The translations under genes were made by a program, and so were the position numbers. The notes beneath the pieces are model-generated. The model was not told where the DNA came from. It did not search any database and saw only the letters and a program-made list of their open reading frames with translations. Below are positions 39,829 to 47,672 of a stretch of DNA of 47,672 nucleotides, piece after piece. The DNA is from Lachnospiraceae bacterium (GTDB lineage Bacteria; Bacillota; Clostridia; Lachnospirales; Lachnospiraceae), in NCBI GenBank assembly GCA_021203145.1, contig JAJQBS010000019.1:1-47672 (forward strand). Reading direction: 5' to 3'. The stretch's first letter is position 1. Each line of letters begins with the position of its first letter.

Positions 39829-40770
39829 ATGACACAGAAGTTTTCTGAAAAAAATAAGGAGAGCCTCGCATTGAAAAATCATCCTTCGGATGGGGGCTCG
39901 GCCTGCGTCCCCAATTTTCTTCGAAAATTGGGGCAGGATATGAGATTCGTATTTCTGATTGCGGCATGTTTTTCCATTCTGGCCGTTGCTCTGATCTGCG
40001 TGTTCCTTTTTGCAAACGGTATTCCGACCATGGTCAAAATAGGAATTCCGGATTTTCTGCTTGGGACTACCTGGAAGCCGTCGAATAATATCTATGGCAT
40101 CCTGCCGTTTATTCTGGGGAGCGTCTATGTCACGGCCGGATCTATTGTGATCGGTGTGCCGATCGCGATGCTGACCGCCATTTTCCTGGCTTTTTATTGT
40201 CCGAAACAGATTTATTCACCGCTGAAGTCCATGATCAATCTGCTCGCCGGCATTCCGTCTGTGGTATATGGTTTTTTTGGTATGGTCTGGATTGTCCCGA
40301 CAATGAAATCCATCATCGGAAGCTCCGGAAGCACGATGCTGACCGCGTGCATCCTTCTGGGGATCATGATACTTCCGACCGTCATCGGCGTCATGGAGCC
40401 GGCGCTGCGCAGTGTGCCGGACAGCTATTATGAAGGATCTCTCGCACTCGGGGCGACACATGAGCGAAGCGTCTTCTGCATCATCCTTCCTGCCGCGAAG
40501 TCCGGCGTGATCGCGGGCATCGTCCTTGGGATCGGGCGTTCCATCGGCGAGACCATGGCTGTCATCATGGTGGCCGGTAACCAGACATGGATGCCCCAGG
40601 GACTCTTAAAGGGCGTGCGTACTATGACGGCAAATATTGTAATTGAGATGGGTTATGCCTCCGGACTGCACCGTCAGGCGCTGATCGCGACCGGCGTTGT
40701 GCTGTTTGTGTTCATTCTGATCATCAACCTGAGCGTATCTCTTCTGAAGAGGAGGAGCGAGCATGAGTAA
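39829..40770 (+). CDS. pstC: Phosphate ABC transporter permease PstC with an in-frame repeat
   Basis: A 313-residue inner-membrane permease with about six helices; the EAA-like loop is around PDSYYEGSLALGATHERSVFCIILP. The start at 39829 follows AAGGAG. Residues about 17-40, before the first membrane segment (FVFLIAACFSILAVALICVF), are hydrophilic and are encoded by the two-hairpin DNA repeat at 39880-39933; usual PstC proteins begin only 15-20 residues before this helix. The insert should lie in the cytoplasm and be tolerated. It overlaps pstA by eight bases. Confidence 0.94.
   Translation: MTQKFSEKNKESLALKNHPSDGGSACVPNFLRKLGQDMRFVFLIAACFSILAVALICVFLFANGIPTMVKIGIPDFLLGTTWKPSNNIYGILPFILGSVYVTAGSIVIGVPIAMLTAIFLAFYCPKQIYSPLKSMINLLAGIPSVVYGFFGMVWIVPTMKSIIGSSGSTMLTACILLGIMILPTVIGVMEPALRSVPDSYYEGSLALGATHERSVFCIILPAAKSGVIAGIVLGIGRSIGETMAVIMVAGNQTWMPQGLLKGVRTMTANIVIEMGYASGLHRQALIATGVVLFVFILIINLSVSLLKRRSEHE
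39880..39933 (-). repeat. Two-hairpin dispersed repeat, copy 3, inside pstC
   Basis: Minus-strand order: CCCCAATTTTC, loop GAA, GAAAATTGGGG (11-bp stem, 39933-39909), core ACGCAGGCCGAGCC, then CATCC, loop GAA, GGATG (39892-39880). Compared with copy 1 at 24363 the first stem has the same 11-3-11 size and differs at three base pairs, each compensated. It adds whole codons to pstC without a stop. Confidence 0.85.
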
Positions 40771-41611
40771 AAAAATAGATTATTTTGCGCATCATCCGAT
40801 CTCCGCGATTGTAAAAGGTCTGGTCTGGCTGGCTGCCCTTGTCACGGCAGTCGTGCTGGTCTTCATTGTCGGGTTTATTCTGGTAAAGGGAATCCCGAAC
40901 CTGAAGCCGAGCCTGTTCGCGTTTAAATATACCTCGGATAATGTTTCACTGATGCCCGCGCTGGTCAACACGCTGATCGTGACGGCGCTGGCTCTGGTCA
41001 TTGCGGTTCCGGTCGGTATTTTTGCGGCAATTTTCCTCGTAGAATACGCGAAAAAAGGGAGCAGACTGGTCAGTCTGGTCCGGATTACGGCGGAGACGCT
41101 TTCCGGAATTCCTTCTATTGTATTTGGCCTGTTTGGCCTGCTGTTTTTTACAACGACGCTCGGCTGGGGATTTTCCCTGATGTCCGGCGCATTTACGCTC
41201 GTGATCATGATCCTTCCGCTGATTATGCGCACGACAGAGGAAGCGCTGCTTGCAGTGCCGGACGCGTACCGGGAAGCCTCTTACGGAGTGGGCGCGGGGA
41301 AGCTGCGGACAATCTTCCGCGTCGTACTTCCGACCGGTATTCCGGGAATCCTTTCCGGCGTCGTGCTTGCTACCGGGCGAATCGTCGGGGAGACAGCCGC
41401 CCTGCTGTATACGGCCAGTACCGTCGCGCAGGTGCCCAGCAGCCTGTTTGGAAGCGGGCGCACACTGGCTGTCCATATGTACGTGCTTTCCAACGAAGGC
41501 CTCCACATGGGCGAGGCATACGCGACGGCGGTCGTTCTGATTGTTCTGGTTTTGCTGCTCAACTGGCTTTCCTCCCTGCTTGCGGGTCTGCTGATGAAAG
41601 GACAGAAATAA
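40763..41611 (+). CDS. pstA: Phosphate ABC transporter permease PstA
   Basis: A 282-residue six-helix permease forming the channel with PstC. TLSGIPSIVFGLFGLLFF and the cytoplasmic loop VPDAYREASYGVGAGKLRTIFRVVLP are typical. The ATG lies inside the end of pstC (eight-base overlap), so translation is coupled. Confidence 0.95.
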   Translation: MSKKIDYFAHHPISAIVKGLVWLAALVTAVVLVFIVGFILVKGIPNLKPSLFAFKYTSDNVSLMPALVNTLIVTALALVIAVPVGIFAAIFLVEYAKKGSRLVSLVRITAETLSGIPSIVFGLFGLLFFTTTLGWGFSLMSGAFTLVIMILPLIMRTTEEALLAVPDAYREASYGVGAGKLRTIFRVVLPTGIPGILSGVVLATGRIVGETAALLYTASTVAQVPSSLFGSGRTLAVHMYVLSNEGLHMGEAYATAVVLIVLVLLLNWLSSLLAGLLMKGQK

Positions 41612-41650
41612 AAACGGGCATGACTGCATGAAAAGCGAGCCGGCAGAAAC

Positions 41651-41695
41651 AGAATGAACAGAATCAGAATGAACAGAATCAGAATGAACAGAATC
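41651..41695 (+). repeat. 15-bp tandem repeat between pstA and pstB
   Basis: Three exact copies of AGAATGAACAGAATC in the 121-base gap. No gene or hairpin is evident in it. Confidence 0.95.
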
Positions 41696-41732
41696 AGGCC
41701 AAAAGATCTCAGATGAATGAGGAAAAGAAAAG

Positions 41733-42482
41733 ATGGGAAAAATCGACATTAAGAATACAGATTTATATTATGGTGATTTTCATGCGCTCAAGAATATCAA
41801 TCTCGAAATCCCGGCAAATAAAATCACCGCGTTTATCGGTCCGAGCGGCTGCGGAAAATCGACGCTTTTAAAATCCCTGAATCGGATGAACGACCTGGTG
41901 GAGGGGTGTAAAATTACCGGGGATATCACGCTGGACGGCGAAGATATCTATGGTAATATGGACGTCAACCTTTTGAGAAAGCGTGTCGGAATGGTATTTC
42001 AGAAGCCAAACCCATTTCCGATGAGTATTTATGACAACGTCGCATACGGCCCGAGGACGCACGGCGTCCGCAATAAGGCGAAGCTTGACGCAATTGTCGA
42101 GAAAGCACTCCGCGATGCGGCGATCTGGGATGAGGTAAAAGACCGGCTGAAAAAGAGCGCGCTGGGCATGTCTGGCGGACAGCAGCAGAGACTTTGTATC
42201 GCGAGAGCGCTCGCGGTAGAACCGGAGGTCCTTCTCATGGATGAATCCACCTCCGCGCTGGATCCGATCTCGACATCGAGAATCGAGGATCTGGTCATCG
42301 AACTGAAAGAGAAGTATACAATCGCGATGGTAACGCATAATATGCAGCAGGCAGCCAGGATCTCAGACAAAACAGCGTTTTTCCTTCTCGGTGAGATGAT
42401 AGAATTTGACGATACGACGACATTGTTCTCCATGCCTAAGAACAAAAAAACAGAGGAATACATTACGGGGAGGTTTGGCTGA
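41733..42482 (+). CDS. pstB: Phosphate ABC transporter ATPase
   Basis: A 249-residue ATPase powering phosphate import. Walker [11 protein letters not shown]-loop [21 protein letters not shown], signature [14 protein letters not shown], Walker [14 protein letters not shown] and the H-loop VTHN are all intact. The length is normal. GAGGAAAAG precedes the ATG; phoU starts two bases after its stop. Confidence 0.97.
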   Translation: MGKIDIKNTDLYYGDFHALKNINLEIPANKITAFIGPSGCGKSTLLKSLNRMNDLVEGCKITGDITLDGEDIYGNMDVNLLRKRVGMVFQKPNPFPMSIYDNVAYGPRTHGVRNKAKLDAIVEKALRDAAIWDEVKDRLKKSALGMSGGQQQRLCIARALAVEPEVLLMDESTSALDPISTSRIEDLVIELKEKYTIAMVTHNMQQAARISDKTAFFLLGEMIEFDDTTTLFSMPKNKKTEEYITGRFG

Positions 42483-42484
42483 TT

Positions 42485-43171
42485 ATGAGAGATCGATATG
42501 TAGAAAAACTGGACCAGCTGCAGAAGGAACTGCTGGAAATGGGAATGCTCTGTGAGGAAGCAATCATGAAGACATACCGTCTGCTTATTTCCACAGAGAG
42601 CCGGGATGAAACCGCGGATGAAATTGACCGCCTGGAAAATGAAATCGACGGAAAAGAACAGTCGATAGAAAGCATCTGCCTCCAGCTGCTTCTTCGGCAG
42701 CAGCCAGTGGCGTCTGATCTGCGCCGGATCTCGGCGGCGATGAAAATGATCACGGATCTGGAACGTATCGGCGACCAGGCGACTGATATCACGGAGATCA
42801 TGAAGACCGGCAGCATCGACGTGCCGGTAAAGGGAGTGGCGATTACGCAGATGGCGGAGTTCACCGTCGGCATGGTAAACAAGAGTGTTGAAGCGTATGT
42901 AAACCGCGACCTGGAGCTTGCGAAAGAGGTCATTGACAGTGACGACAAGCTTGACGCGATGTTCCTGGACGTCCGCAGGGCATTGACTGAGCCGGCTGCG
43001 GCTGAGCAGTTTTGCAATGACCAGATTCTCGATCTTTTGATGATCGCGAAATACTATGAGCGGATTGGCGACCATGCGACTAACATTGGAGAGTGGGTGG
43101 AATTTTCCCTGACCGGTGTACACAGGCAGGGGAAGAAGGTATATAATGTGTTTGGGGTGTATGCACAGTGA
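42485..43171 (+). CDS. phoU: Phosphate regulon protein PhoU
   Basis: A 228-residue cytosolic protein of two three-helix PhoU domains (about residues 10-100 and 115-210). It links the Pst transporter to PhoR and keeps the Pho regulon off when phosphate is plentiful. Metal-site motifs E-x-x-x-D appear as SDLRRISAAMKMITDLERIGDQATDI and MIAKYYERIGDHATNIGEW. It is translated in coupling with pstB. The 39-bp repeat lies just behind the stop. Confidence 0.96.
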   Translation: MRDRYVEKLDQLQKELLEMGMLCEEAIMKTYRLLISTESRDETADEIDRLENEIDGKEQSIESICLQLLLRQQPVASDLRRISAAMKMITDLERIGDQATDITEIMKTGSIDVPVKGVAITQMAEFTVGMVNKSVEAYVNRDLELAKEVIDSDDKLDAMFLDVRRALTEPAAAEQFCNDQILDLLMIAKYYERIGDHATNIGEWVEFSLTGVHRQGKKVYNVFGVYAQ

Positions 43172-43189
43172 TGCTTCCCGGACGCGCCA

Positions 43190-43228
43190 GTCTGGCGCAA
43201 AGTAAAACGATTTACGTCGTTTACTATA
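43190..43228 (+). repeat. 39-bp dispersed hairpin repeat, copy 2
   Basis: Same sequence as 37518-37556 except in the loop (TTTAC instead of CTAAA); the stem AGTAAAACGA/GTCGTTTACT is kept. It lies between phoU and phoB. Confidence 0.88.
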
Positions 43229-43284
43229 TATAGACGCGAGAAGACATGGGTCGGGATTAATTTTTAAGAATCGGAAGAAAAGGC

Positions 43285-43313
43285 TTGCAATTTTGCCTGC
43301 GTTTTCATAGAAT
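43285..43313 (+). promoter_or_regulatory. Promoter of phoBR
   Basis: TTGCAA (43285-43290) and TAGAAT (43308-43313) are 17 bases apart. The leader would be only about 11 bases. Confidence 0.5.
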
Positions 43314-43330
43314 GTCAGTGGTGATGAGGA

Positions 43331-44011
43331 ATGGCTCTTATTTATATTGTTGAGGATGATGAAAATATCAGGGAGATTGAAATGTTCGCTCTGAAAAATG
43401 CAGGGTATGAGGCGCAGGGATTTGACTGTGCTTCGGCGTTTTATGCCCGGCTGAAGGAGCGGCAGCCGTCCCTGGCGCTGCTGGACATTATGCTGCCGGA
43501 TGAGGGCGGGCTTGAGATGGTCAGAAAGCTCCGGCTTTCCGCGCAGACGCGCAGGCTTCCGATTATTCTTGTGACGGCAAAGACCTCGGAGATTGACAAG
43601 GTAAAGGGACTGGATATCGGCGCAGATGATTATATCACGAAGCCCTTTGGCGTGATGGAGCTGATTTCGCGTGTGAAGGCTCTGATGCGGCGCACGCAGG
43701 ATATGGAGGAGGAACGCCTGATCCGGTTGGATTCGATTTTTATGGATGACGAGAAACGGGCGGTTTTTGTCGACGACGAGCCGGTCGAGCTGACGTTCAA
43801 GGAATATGAGCTTTTGAAGCTTCTTCTTTTAAATGCAGGCATTGTGGTATCGCGGGAAATGATTCTGGATCGTGTCTGGGGGACGGACTTTGAAGGAGAA
43901 TCCAGGACGCTTGATATGCATATCAAGACTCTGCGACAGAAGCTTGGCAGCACCGGGGCGATGATACGGACTGTGCGCAATGTCGGATATATGCTGAACA
44001 GCGATAAGTAG
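43331..44011 (+). CDS. phoB: Phosphate response regulator, OmpR/PhoB family
   Basis: A 226-residue transcription factor. The receiver domain has the acidic pair in VEDDENI, phospho-acceptor D52 in LLDIMLPDEGG, the Thr of VTAKTS and the Lys in ITKPFG. The C-terminal winged helix (about 130-225) contains LTFKEYELLKLLLLNAG and TLDMHIKTLRQKLG. GATGAGG precedes the ATG. Its place between phoU and a PhoR-like kinase makes it the phosphate-starvation regulator, presumably acting on the box before pstS. Confidence 0.92.
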   Translation: MALIYIVEDDENIREIEMFALKNAGYEAQGFDCASAFYARLKERQPSLALLDIMLPDEGGLEMVRKLRLSAQTRRLPIILVTAKTSEIDKVKGLDIGADDYITKPFGVMELISRVKALMRRTQDMEEERLIRLDSIFMDDEKRAVFVDDEPVELTFKEYELLKLLLLNAGIVVSREMILDRVWGTDFEGESRTLDMHIKTLRQKLGSTGAMIRTVRNVGYMLNSDK

Positions 44012-44080
44012 AGTCTTATGCATGGTTAAGACATGCAGCAGCAAAAAAGAAATTTAAGCAGCTGTGAATGTACGGAGCTG

Positions 44081-44119
44081 TTATAGTGAACGACAAAATT
44101 CTTTTGCCATTCACTATAA
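44081..44119 (+). other. Long hairpin between phoB and phoR
   Basis: TTATAGTGAA (44081-44090) and TTCACTATAA (44110-44119) pair perfectly; inside, CAAAA pairs with TTTTG around a TTC loop, with a 3x3 internal mismatch. It is 48 bases before the phoR start and has no T-tract. It may tune phoR expression or be a small repeat element. Confidence 0.7.
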
Positions 44120-44167
44120 AGGATGCACACAGACGTTACTATAATTGTAAATTTGGAGATGCCCGGA

Positions 44168-45487
44168 ATGAAAAAGAAAATCAACAGATACCTGGTTCTG
44201 ACTGTATTTGCGACACTTGTGGCAACGCTTATCATAGCGGTTGCCATTTTTCGTAATATGTATAAAAAACAGGTGCTCTCTGAGATGCGAACCTATGCAG
44301 CGCTCATCAACAGCCTGACGACCTCTGTGGCGGAGCTTTCTGAGCAATATACGGAGGACGTGTCGGGGCTGCGTGTTACCCTGATTGACGCGGACGGGAC
44401 GGTCGTGTATGACAGTGACGTGGACGGTACCCTGGAAAATCACGCGAACCGGAAGGAAGTGCAGGAGGCGGAGTCATTCGGCGAGGGCTGGACGACCCGT
44501 TATTCGGACTCCCTGAATTCGGAACAATATTATTATGCCATACTCAGGGAGGATGGCTCCATTTTGCGCATCAGCAAGGAAGAGGCCAGCATCTGGGGGA
44601 TTTTCACCAATACTCTGAGAGGCATTTTCGGCGTAGCCGTGATCATGTTCCTGGTGTGTATGTTTCTGGCGCGCTATATTACGGCGGGGATTGTCGATCC
44701 GATTGAAAAGATGGCTGCAAACATTGACAGTGTCAGTACGGAAGATATTTATGAAGAGCTGGTGCCTTTCGCCATGACAATCCGCGCGCAGCATGAGGAT
44801 ATTCTGAAAAACGCCAAAATGCGGCAGGAATTTACCGCGAATGTTTCCCACGAACTAAAAACGCCGCTGACGTCAATCTCCGGGTACGCTGAGCTGATTG
44901 AGACCGGGATCGCCGGTGAAAAGGAGGTGCAGCATTTTGCGCATGAAATCCATCGCAGTGCCCAGCGTCTGCTGACACTGATCAACGACATTATCCGCCT
45001 CTCCGAGCTGGACTCAGACAAAATGAGCATCGCGGCAGCCGAGATAGACCTTTACACGGTCGCCGCTTCCTGTGTGGAGAACGTCCGGATGAACGCGCAG
45101 AAAAACCACATTACAATTCGGTGCGACGGAAGCCCTTGCGTGATCCACGGCGATCGAAACATGCTGGAGGAGCTCGTATACAATCTTTGTGACAATGCCA
45201 TCCGCTACAACAAGCCCGGCGGGACGGTGGAGGTCACTGCAAAGGAGCAGGACGGACGGGTCATGCTGCGAGTCGCGGACACGGGTATCGGCATCCCCGA
45301 GGAAAGCCAGGAGCGCGTCTTCGAGCGGTTTTACTGTGTAGATAAGAGCCACTCCAAAAATACCGGGGGGACAGGCCTTGGGCTTGCAATTGTGAAACAT
45401 ATTGTTGCACAACACAACGCGCGGATTGAACTGAAAAGCAGGGTCGGAGAGGGCACCAGGATAACGGTCTGGTTTGAAAAACCATGA
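44168..45487 (+). CDS. phoR: Phosphate sensor histidine kinase
   Basis: A 439-residue membrane kinase. Membrane segments lie at about residues 5-27 and 150-175 with an extracytoplasmic domain between; then HAMP, HisKA with H228 in NVSHELKTPLTSISGYAE, and the ATPase domain with NLCDNAIRYN, DTGIGIP, FERFY and GGTGLGLAIVKHI. The start at 44168 (GGAG nine bases upstream) is chosen over 44123, where the extra residues would precede the first helix without basic charges. It pairs with phoB 156 bases upstream. Confidence 0.9.
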   Translation: MKKKINRYLVLTVFATLVATLIIAVAIFRNMYKKQVLSEMRTYAALINSLTTSVAELSEQYTEDVSGLRVTLIDADGTVVYDSDVDGTLENHANRKEVQEAESFGEGWTTRYSDSLNSEQYYYAILREDGSILRISKEEASIWGIFTNTLRGIFGVAVIMFLVCMFLARYITAGIVDPIEKMAANIDSVSTEDIYEELVPFAMTIRAQHEDILKNAKMRQEFTANVSHELKTPLTSISGYAELIETGIAGEKEVQHFAHEIHRSAQRLLTLINDIIRLSELDSDKMSIAAAEIDLYTVAASCVENVRMNAQKNHITIRCDGSPCVIHGDRNMLEELVYNLCDNAIRYNKPGGTVEVTAKEQDGRVMLRVADTGIGIPEESQERVFERFYCVDKSHSKNTGGTGLGLAIVKHIVAQHNARIELKSRVGEGTRITVWFEKP

Positions 45488-45701
45488 AACATAAAAACTT
45501 TAAAAATTTTTTAATATTCCCCCACTTGACTATTTTCTGTGGATAGTGCAATATTACACATATCTGATTATTATGATGCGTAAGGGTGCAAAGGCTATTC
45601 CGGCTGCTTTGCCGGCTGCGCATTGTACCTGACGGAAAAGGGTGAGGTCACGCACCTGTTCGAATAACATATATGACTGTATAGAAGGGCAAGGGGAAGG
45701 A

Positions 45702-47132
45702 ATGAAGAATAAACACAGGGGACTGCAGATCACCATTCTTGTGATTATCTGCCTGATACTCGCGGGGCTTTGCGGCGGAGGCTATTATCTCTATAAGAAG
45801 GTGAACAGCGGCCTGTTTTTTGAAGAGACAACGATAAACGGATATGATGTTTCGGGTATGTCCTGCAGGGAAGTCCTGCAGGTGCTGAAGGAGGATTACA
45901 GCGCGCCGACGCTGACCATCACGGAGGGTGGCGAGGCGGTGCTGACACTGACTCTGGAAGAGATGGGCTATACCATAGATGAGATGGCTCTGCTTGTCGA
46001 CATCCAGTCCTGCATGCGCGAGCAGAATCTCAGTCTTTGGCTAAGCCTGCGCGGGGGCAATACTTTCGAGGTGGAGGTATTGTTCGATTATGATGAGAGC
46101 GTGTTTACCTCTGCAGTGGCGGCGGAGAATTTTTCTGTTGCCAGGACGACCAGCGCGGACGCGACACTGGAGTATGACGGCACGGAGTACTACATTGAAT
46201 CGGAATCCTATGGCACAGAGTTTGACGATGCGGATCTTCAGGTTCTGGTGAAGGATTATGTGGACAACCTGGTAGCCGAGGACCGCCCGCAGGAGGACTT
46301 CGAGATCGCCGTACCGGAGTCGTTCTATTACATTCCTGCAGTCACCTCAGAGGATTTTGACCTGAATACGCTGAAAAATATCTACAATTCCTACTGCAAG
46401 GCCGTGATTACGCTGACCTTTGGCGAAGAGGAGATCGTCCTTGACTGGTCCACGCTGCAGGACTGGATTATCATAGATGGAGAGCTTTCCTCCATAGATG
46501 AGCAGCAGGTGGAGGATTTCGTCTACAATCTCGCTGCAACCTATAATACCCTCTATCTGCCGCGCACATTTACGACGAGCAATGGGGAGACCATCGAGTA
46601 CGAGAGCAGCGATTATGGCTACCAGATTGACCAGAGCGGGGAGATTGAGCAGCTTCTGGCCGATATTGCGGCGAATACGGAGGTCACCCGAGAGCCGACC
46701 TATTCAACGAAGGGACGCACACGCAATGGAGTGGATGACATTTGCGGCACTTATGTGGAGGTTGATCTGACCGGGCAGCATATCTGGTATTATAAGGACG
46801 GCGAGCTGATCATTGAGAGCGACTGCGTCACCGGCAAACCGACCGAGGATCGAGAGACGGCGACCGGAGTTTTCATGATTCCTTACAAGCAGACGGACGT
46901 CACCTTAAGCGGCGGCACTGGTTCAAGCGCCTGGGAGACGGACGTGACTTACTGGATGCCGTTCCATGACGGGCAGGGGCTCCATGACGCGACCTGGAGA
47001 TCCTCCTTTGGCGGCACCATCTATAAGACCAACGGCTCGCACGGCTGTGTAAATCTGCCCTACGACGTGGCAGAGACCATTTATAATGAAATGGAAGAGC
47101 GCACCCCGATCTTTTTGTATAAAACTGAGTGA
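45702..47132 (+). CDS. L,D-transpeptidase with two peptidoglycan-binding-like domains
   Basis: A 476-residue membrane-anchored enzyme. A basic N terminus and one membrane segment (about 8-30) lead to two PG_binding_4-like repeats (about 40-330, e.g. TINGYDVSGMSCREVLQVLKEDY) and a YkuD catalytic domain with H447/C449 in SHGCVNLPYDVAE. It should form 3-3 cross-links or attach proteins in peptidoglycan outside the membrane. The start at 45702 follows GGGGAAGG; the frame is open from a GTG at 45642. A weak promoter-like TTGACT-17-CAATAT and a CCGGC/GCCGG hairpin lie in the 214-base gap after phoR. Confidence 0.93.
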   Translation: MKNKHRGLQITILVIICLILAGLCGGGYYLYKKVNSGLFFEETTINGYDVSGMSCREVLQVLKEDYSAPTLTITEGGEAVLTLTLEEMGYTIDEMALLVDIQSCMREQNLSLWLSLRGGNTFEVEVLFDYDESVFTSAVAAENFSVARTTSADATLEYDGTEYYIESESYGTEFDDADLQVLVKDYVDNLVAEDRPQEDFEIAVPESFYYIPAVTSEDFDLNTLKNIYNSYCKAVITLTFGEEEIVLDWSTLQDWIIIDGELSSIDEQQVEDFVYNLAATYNTLYLPRTFTTSNGETIEYESSDYGYQIDQSGEIEQLLADIAANTEVTREPTYSTKGRTRNGVDDICGTYVEVDLTGQHIWYYKDGELIIESDCVTGKPTEDRETATGVFMIPYKQTDVTLSGGTGSSAWETDVTYWMPFHDGQGLHDATWRSSFGGTIYKTNGSHGCVNLPYDVAETIYNEMEERTPIFLYKTE

Positions 47133-47198
47133 CAGAGAAAGAGAGCACACCAGAGAAATACTGTGACAAAGAAATGTCTGACGGAAAAACAGAAGTGT

Positions 47199-47250
47199 GA
47201 AATTCCGAAAGCTGAAATTCCGAAAAGCTGAAATTCCGAAAATTCCGAAA
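47199..47250 (+). repeat. AATTCCGAAA tandem repeat after the transpeptidase gene
   Basis: GAAATTCCGAAAGCT (15 bases), GAAATTCCGAAAAGCT (16 bases), GAAATTCCGAA and AATTCCGAAAA follow one another, four copies of the AATTCCGAA core. Confidence 0.85.
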
Positions 47251-47265
47251 ACGTGTCAGAATGAC

Positions 47266-47294
47266 TTGACACAATTATGAAAACAGTATAAAAT
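47266..47294 (+). promoter_or_regulatory. Promoter of rny
   Basis: TTGACA (47266-47271) and TAAAAT (47289-47294) are 17 bases apart. The leader is about 150 bases and holds no gene. Confidence 0.75.
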
Positions 47295-47452
47295 TAGGAT
47301 GTTGTTTGGACATGCGAGCCATCTTATCCGGTAAATTTCCTGTGGGAAGGATGAATTTCCCCCGTTTTTGCGGTGCAAAGGGTCATTTTTTCCAAAAACA
47401 GATGGCAAACGATATATTTCGAACAATGAAAAATGAATAAGGAGGTGCTCCT

Positions 47453-47672
47453 GTGCCTACAGTGATTACAATTGCTGTTGTAATTATACTGGTTCTGGCG
47501 GCAGCCGCGATATCCTCCCTTGTCTCCGTCAGCCATTATAAAAAGTCGATGGAAGAAAAGCTCGGCAGCGCCGAGGAGAAGGCAAGGCAGATTATCGACG
47601 ACGCGCTGAAGACGGCCGAGACAAAGAAACGCGAGGCACTTCTGGAGGCGAAGGAAGAATCTTTGAAGACCA
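47453..47672 (+). CDS. rny: Ribonuclease Y, N-terminal part (runs off the window)
   Basis: GTG at 47453 follows GGAGGTG with five bases between. The 73 codons present encode an N-terminal membrane helix (VITIAVVIILVLAAAAISSL) and the start of a charged coiled coil (EEKARQIIDDALKTAETKKR, LLEAKEES), as in RNase Y, the membrane-bound endonuclease that starts mRNA decay in Firmicutes. The KH and HD domains would lie beyond the edge. Many coiled-coil membrane proteins could look similar, but the AEEKA-x-II spacing is typical. Confidence 0.82.
   Translation, partial: MPTVITIAVVIILVLAAAAISSLVSVSHYKKSMEEKLGSAEEKARQIIDDALKTAETKKREALLEAKEESLKT

Noticed and set aside
41651..41695. CRISPR array
   Set aside because: Repeats are 15 bases, directly adjacent with no spacers, and no cas genes occur.

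Overview
The window reads as chromosome of a Gram-positive, anaerobic, spore-forming member of the Clostridia, most likely Lachnospiraceae. The grounds are a moderately high GC content, strong AGGAGG-type ribosome binding sites, a Firmicutes-type nusB/xseA/xseB/ispA/dxs/tlyA/argR/recN/spoIVB cluster, sporulation genes (spoIVB and a CwlC-like amidase), a DUF4317-type protein, and a GH31 enzyme of the Blautia/Ruminococcus alpha-glucosidase kind. No rRNA, tRNA, CRISPR array, phage or transposase gene was seen. About 43 protein genes are supported; the last (rny) runs off the right edge.

Layout. 1-4.5 kb: iron-type alcohol dehydrogenase, aldehyde dehydrogenase and an AGE-family sugar isomerase. 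4.5-8 kb, minus strand: a DUF4317-like gene and a metal-resistance operon (HMA metal-binding protein, Zn/Cd P-type ATPase, ArsR regulator) with a recognisable promoter and SmtB-type operator. 8.1-12.7 kb: GH31 alpha-glucosidase, pckA, and a 31-residue hydrophobic ORF whose ribosome binding site is locked in a hairpin. 12.7-19.4 kb: ABC-F ATPase (minus), CwlC-like amidase, mutY, a GT2 glycosyltransferase, pyrBI (minus). 19.5-21.7 kb: a RelA/SpoT-domain protein with a long unrecognised C-terminal half and a structured leader. 21.8-34.2 kb: prfC, then the housekeeping cluster asp23-nusB-xseA-xseB-ispA-dxs-tlyA-nadK-argR-recN-spoIVB. 34.4-38.5 kb: MutS-like ATPase, a heptad-repeat coiled-coil protein, a phosphopantetheinyl transferase and a sugar nucleotidyltransferase-like protein. 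38.6-45.5 kb: a full phosphate regulon, pstS-C-A-B-phoU-phoB-phoR. 45.7 kb to the end: L,D-transpeptidase and the start of RNase Y.

The main unusual signals are these. (1) A dispersed two-hairpin repeat with compensatory base-pair changes occurs between nusB and xseA, and a second copy lies in frame inside pstC. (2) Tandem-repeat insertions, all multiples of three, sit in surface loops of otherwise conserved enzymes (GH31, MutY, ALDH). (3) PstS has its two halves in swapped order and no lipobox. (4) The RelA/SpoT fusion has an altered G-loop. (5) dxs appears to start at AUU. (6) A toxin-like small ORF has an SD-sequestering hairpin. (7) A 39-bp hairpin repeat recurs after sfp and after phoU. 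Family assignments come from recognising motifs by eye; no database search was run.
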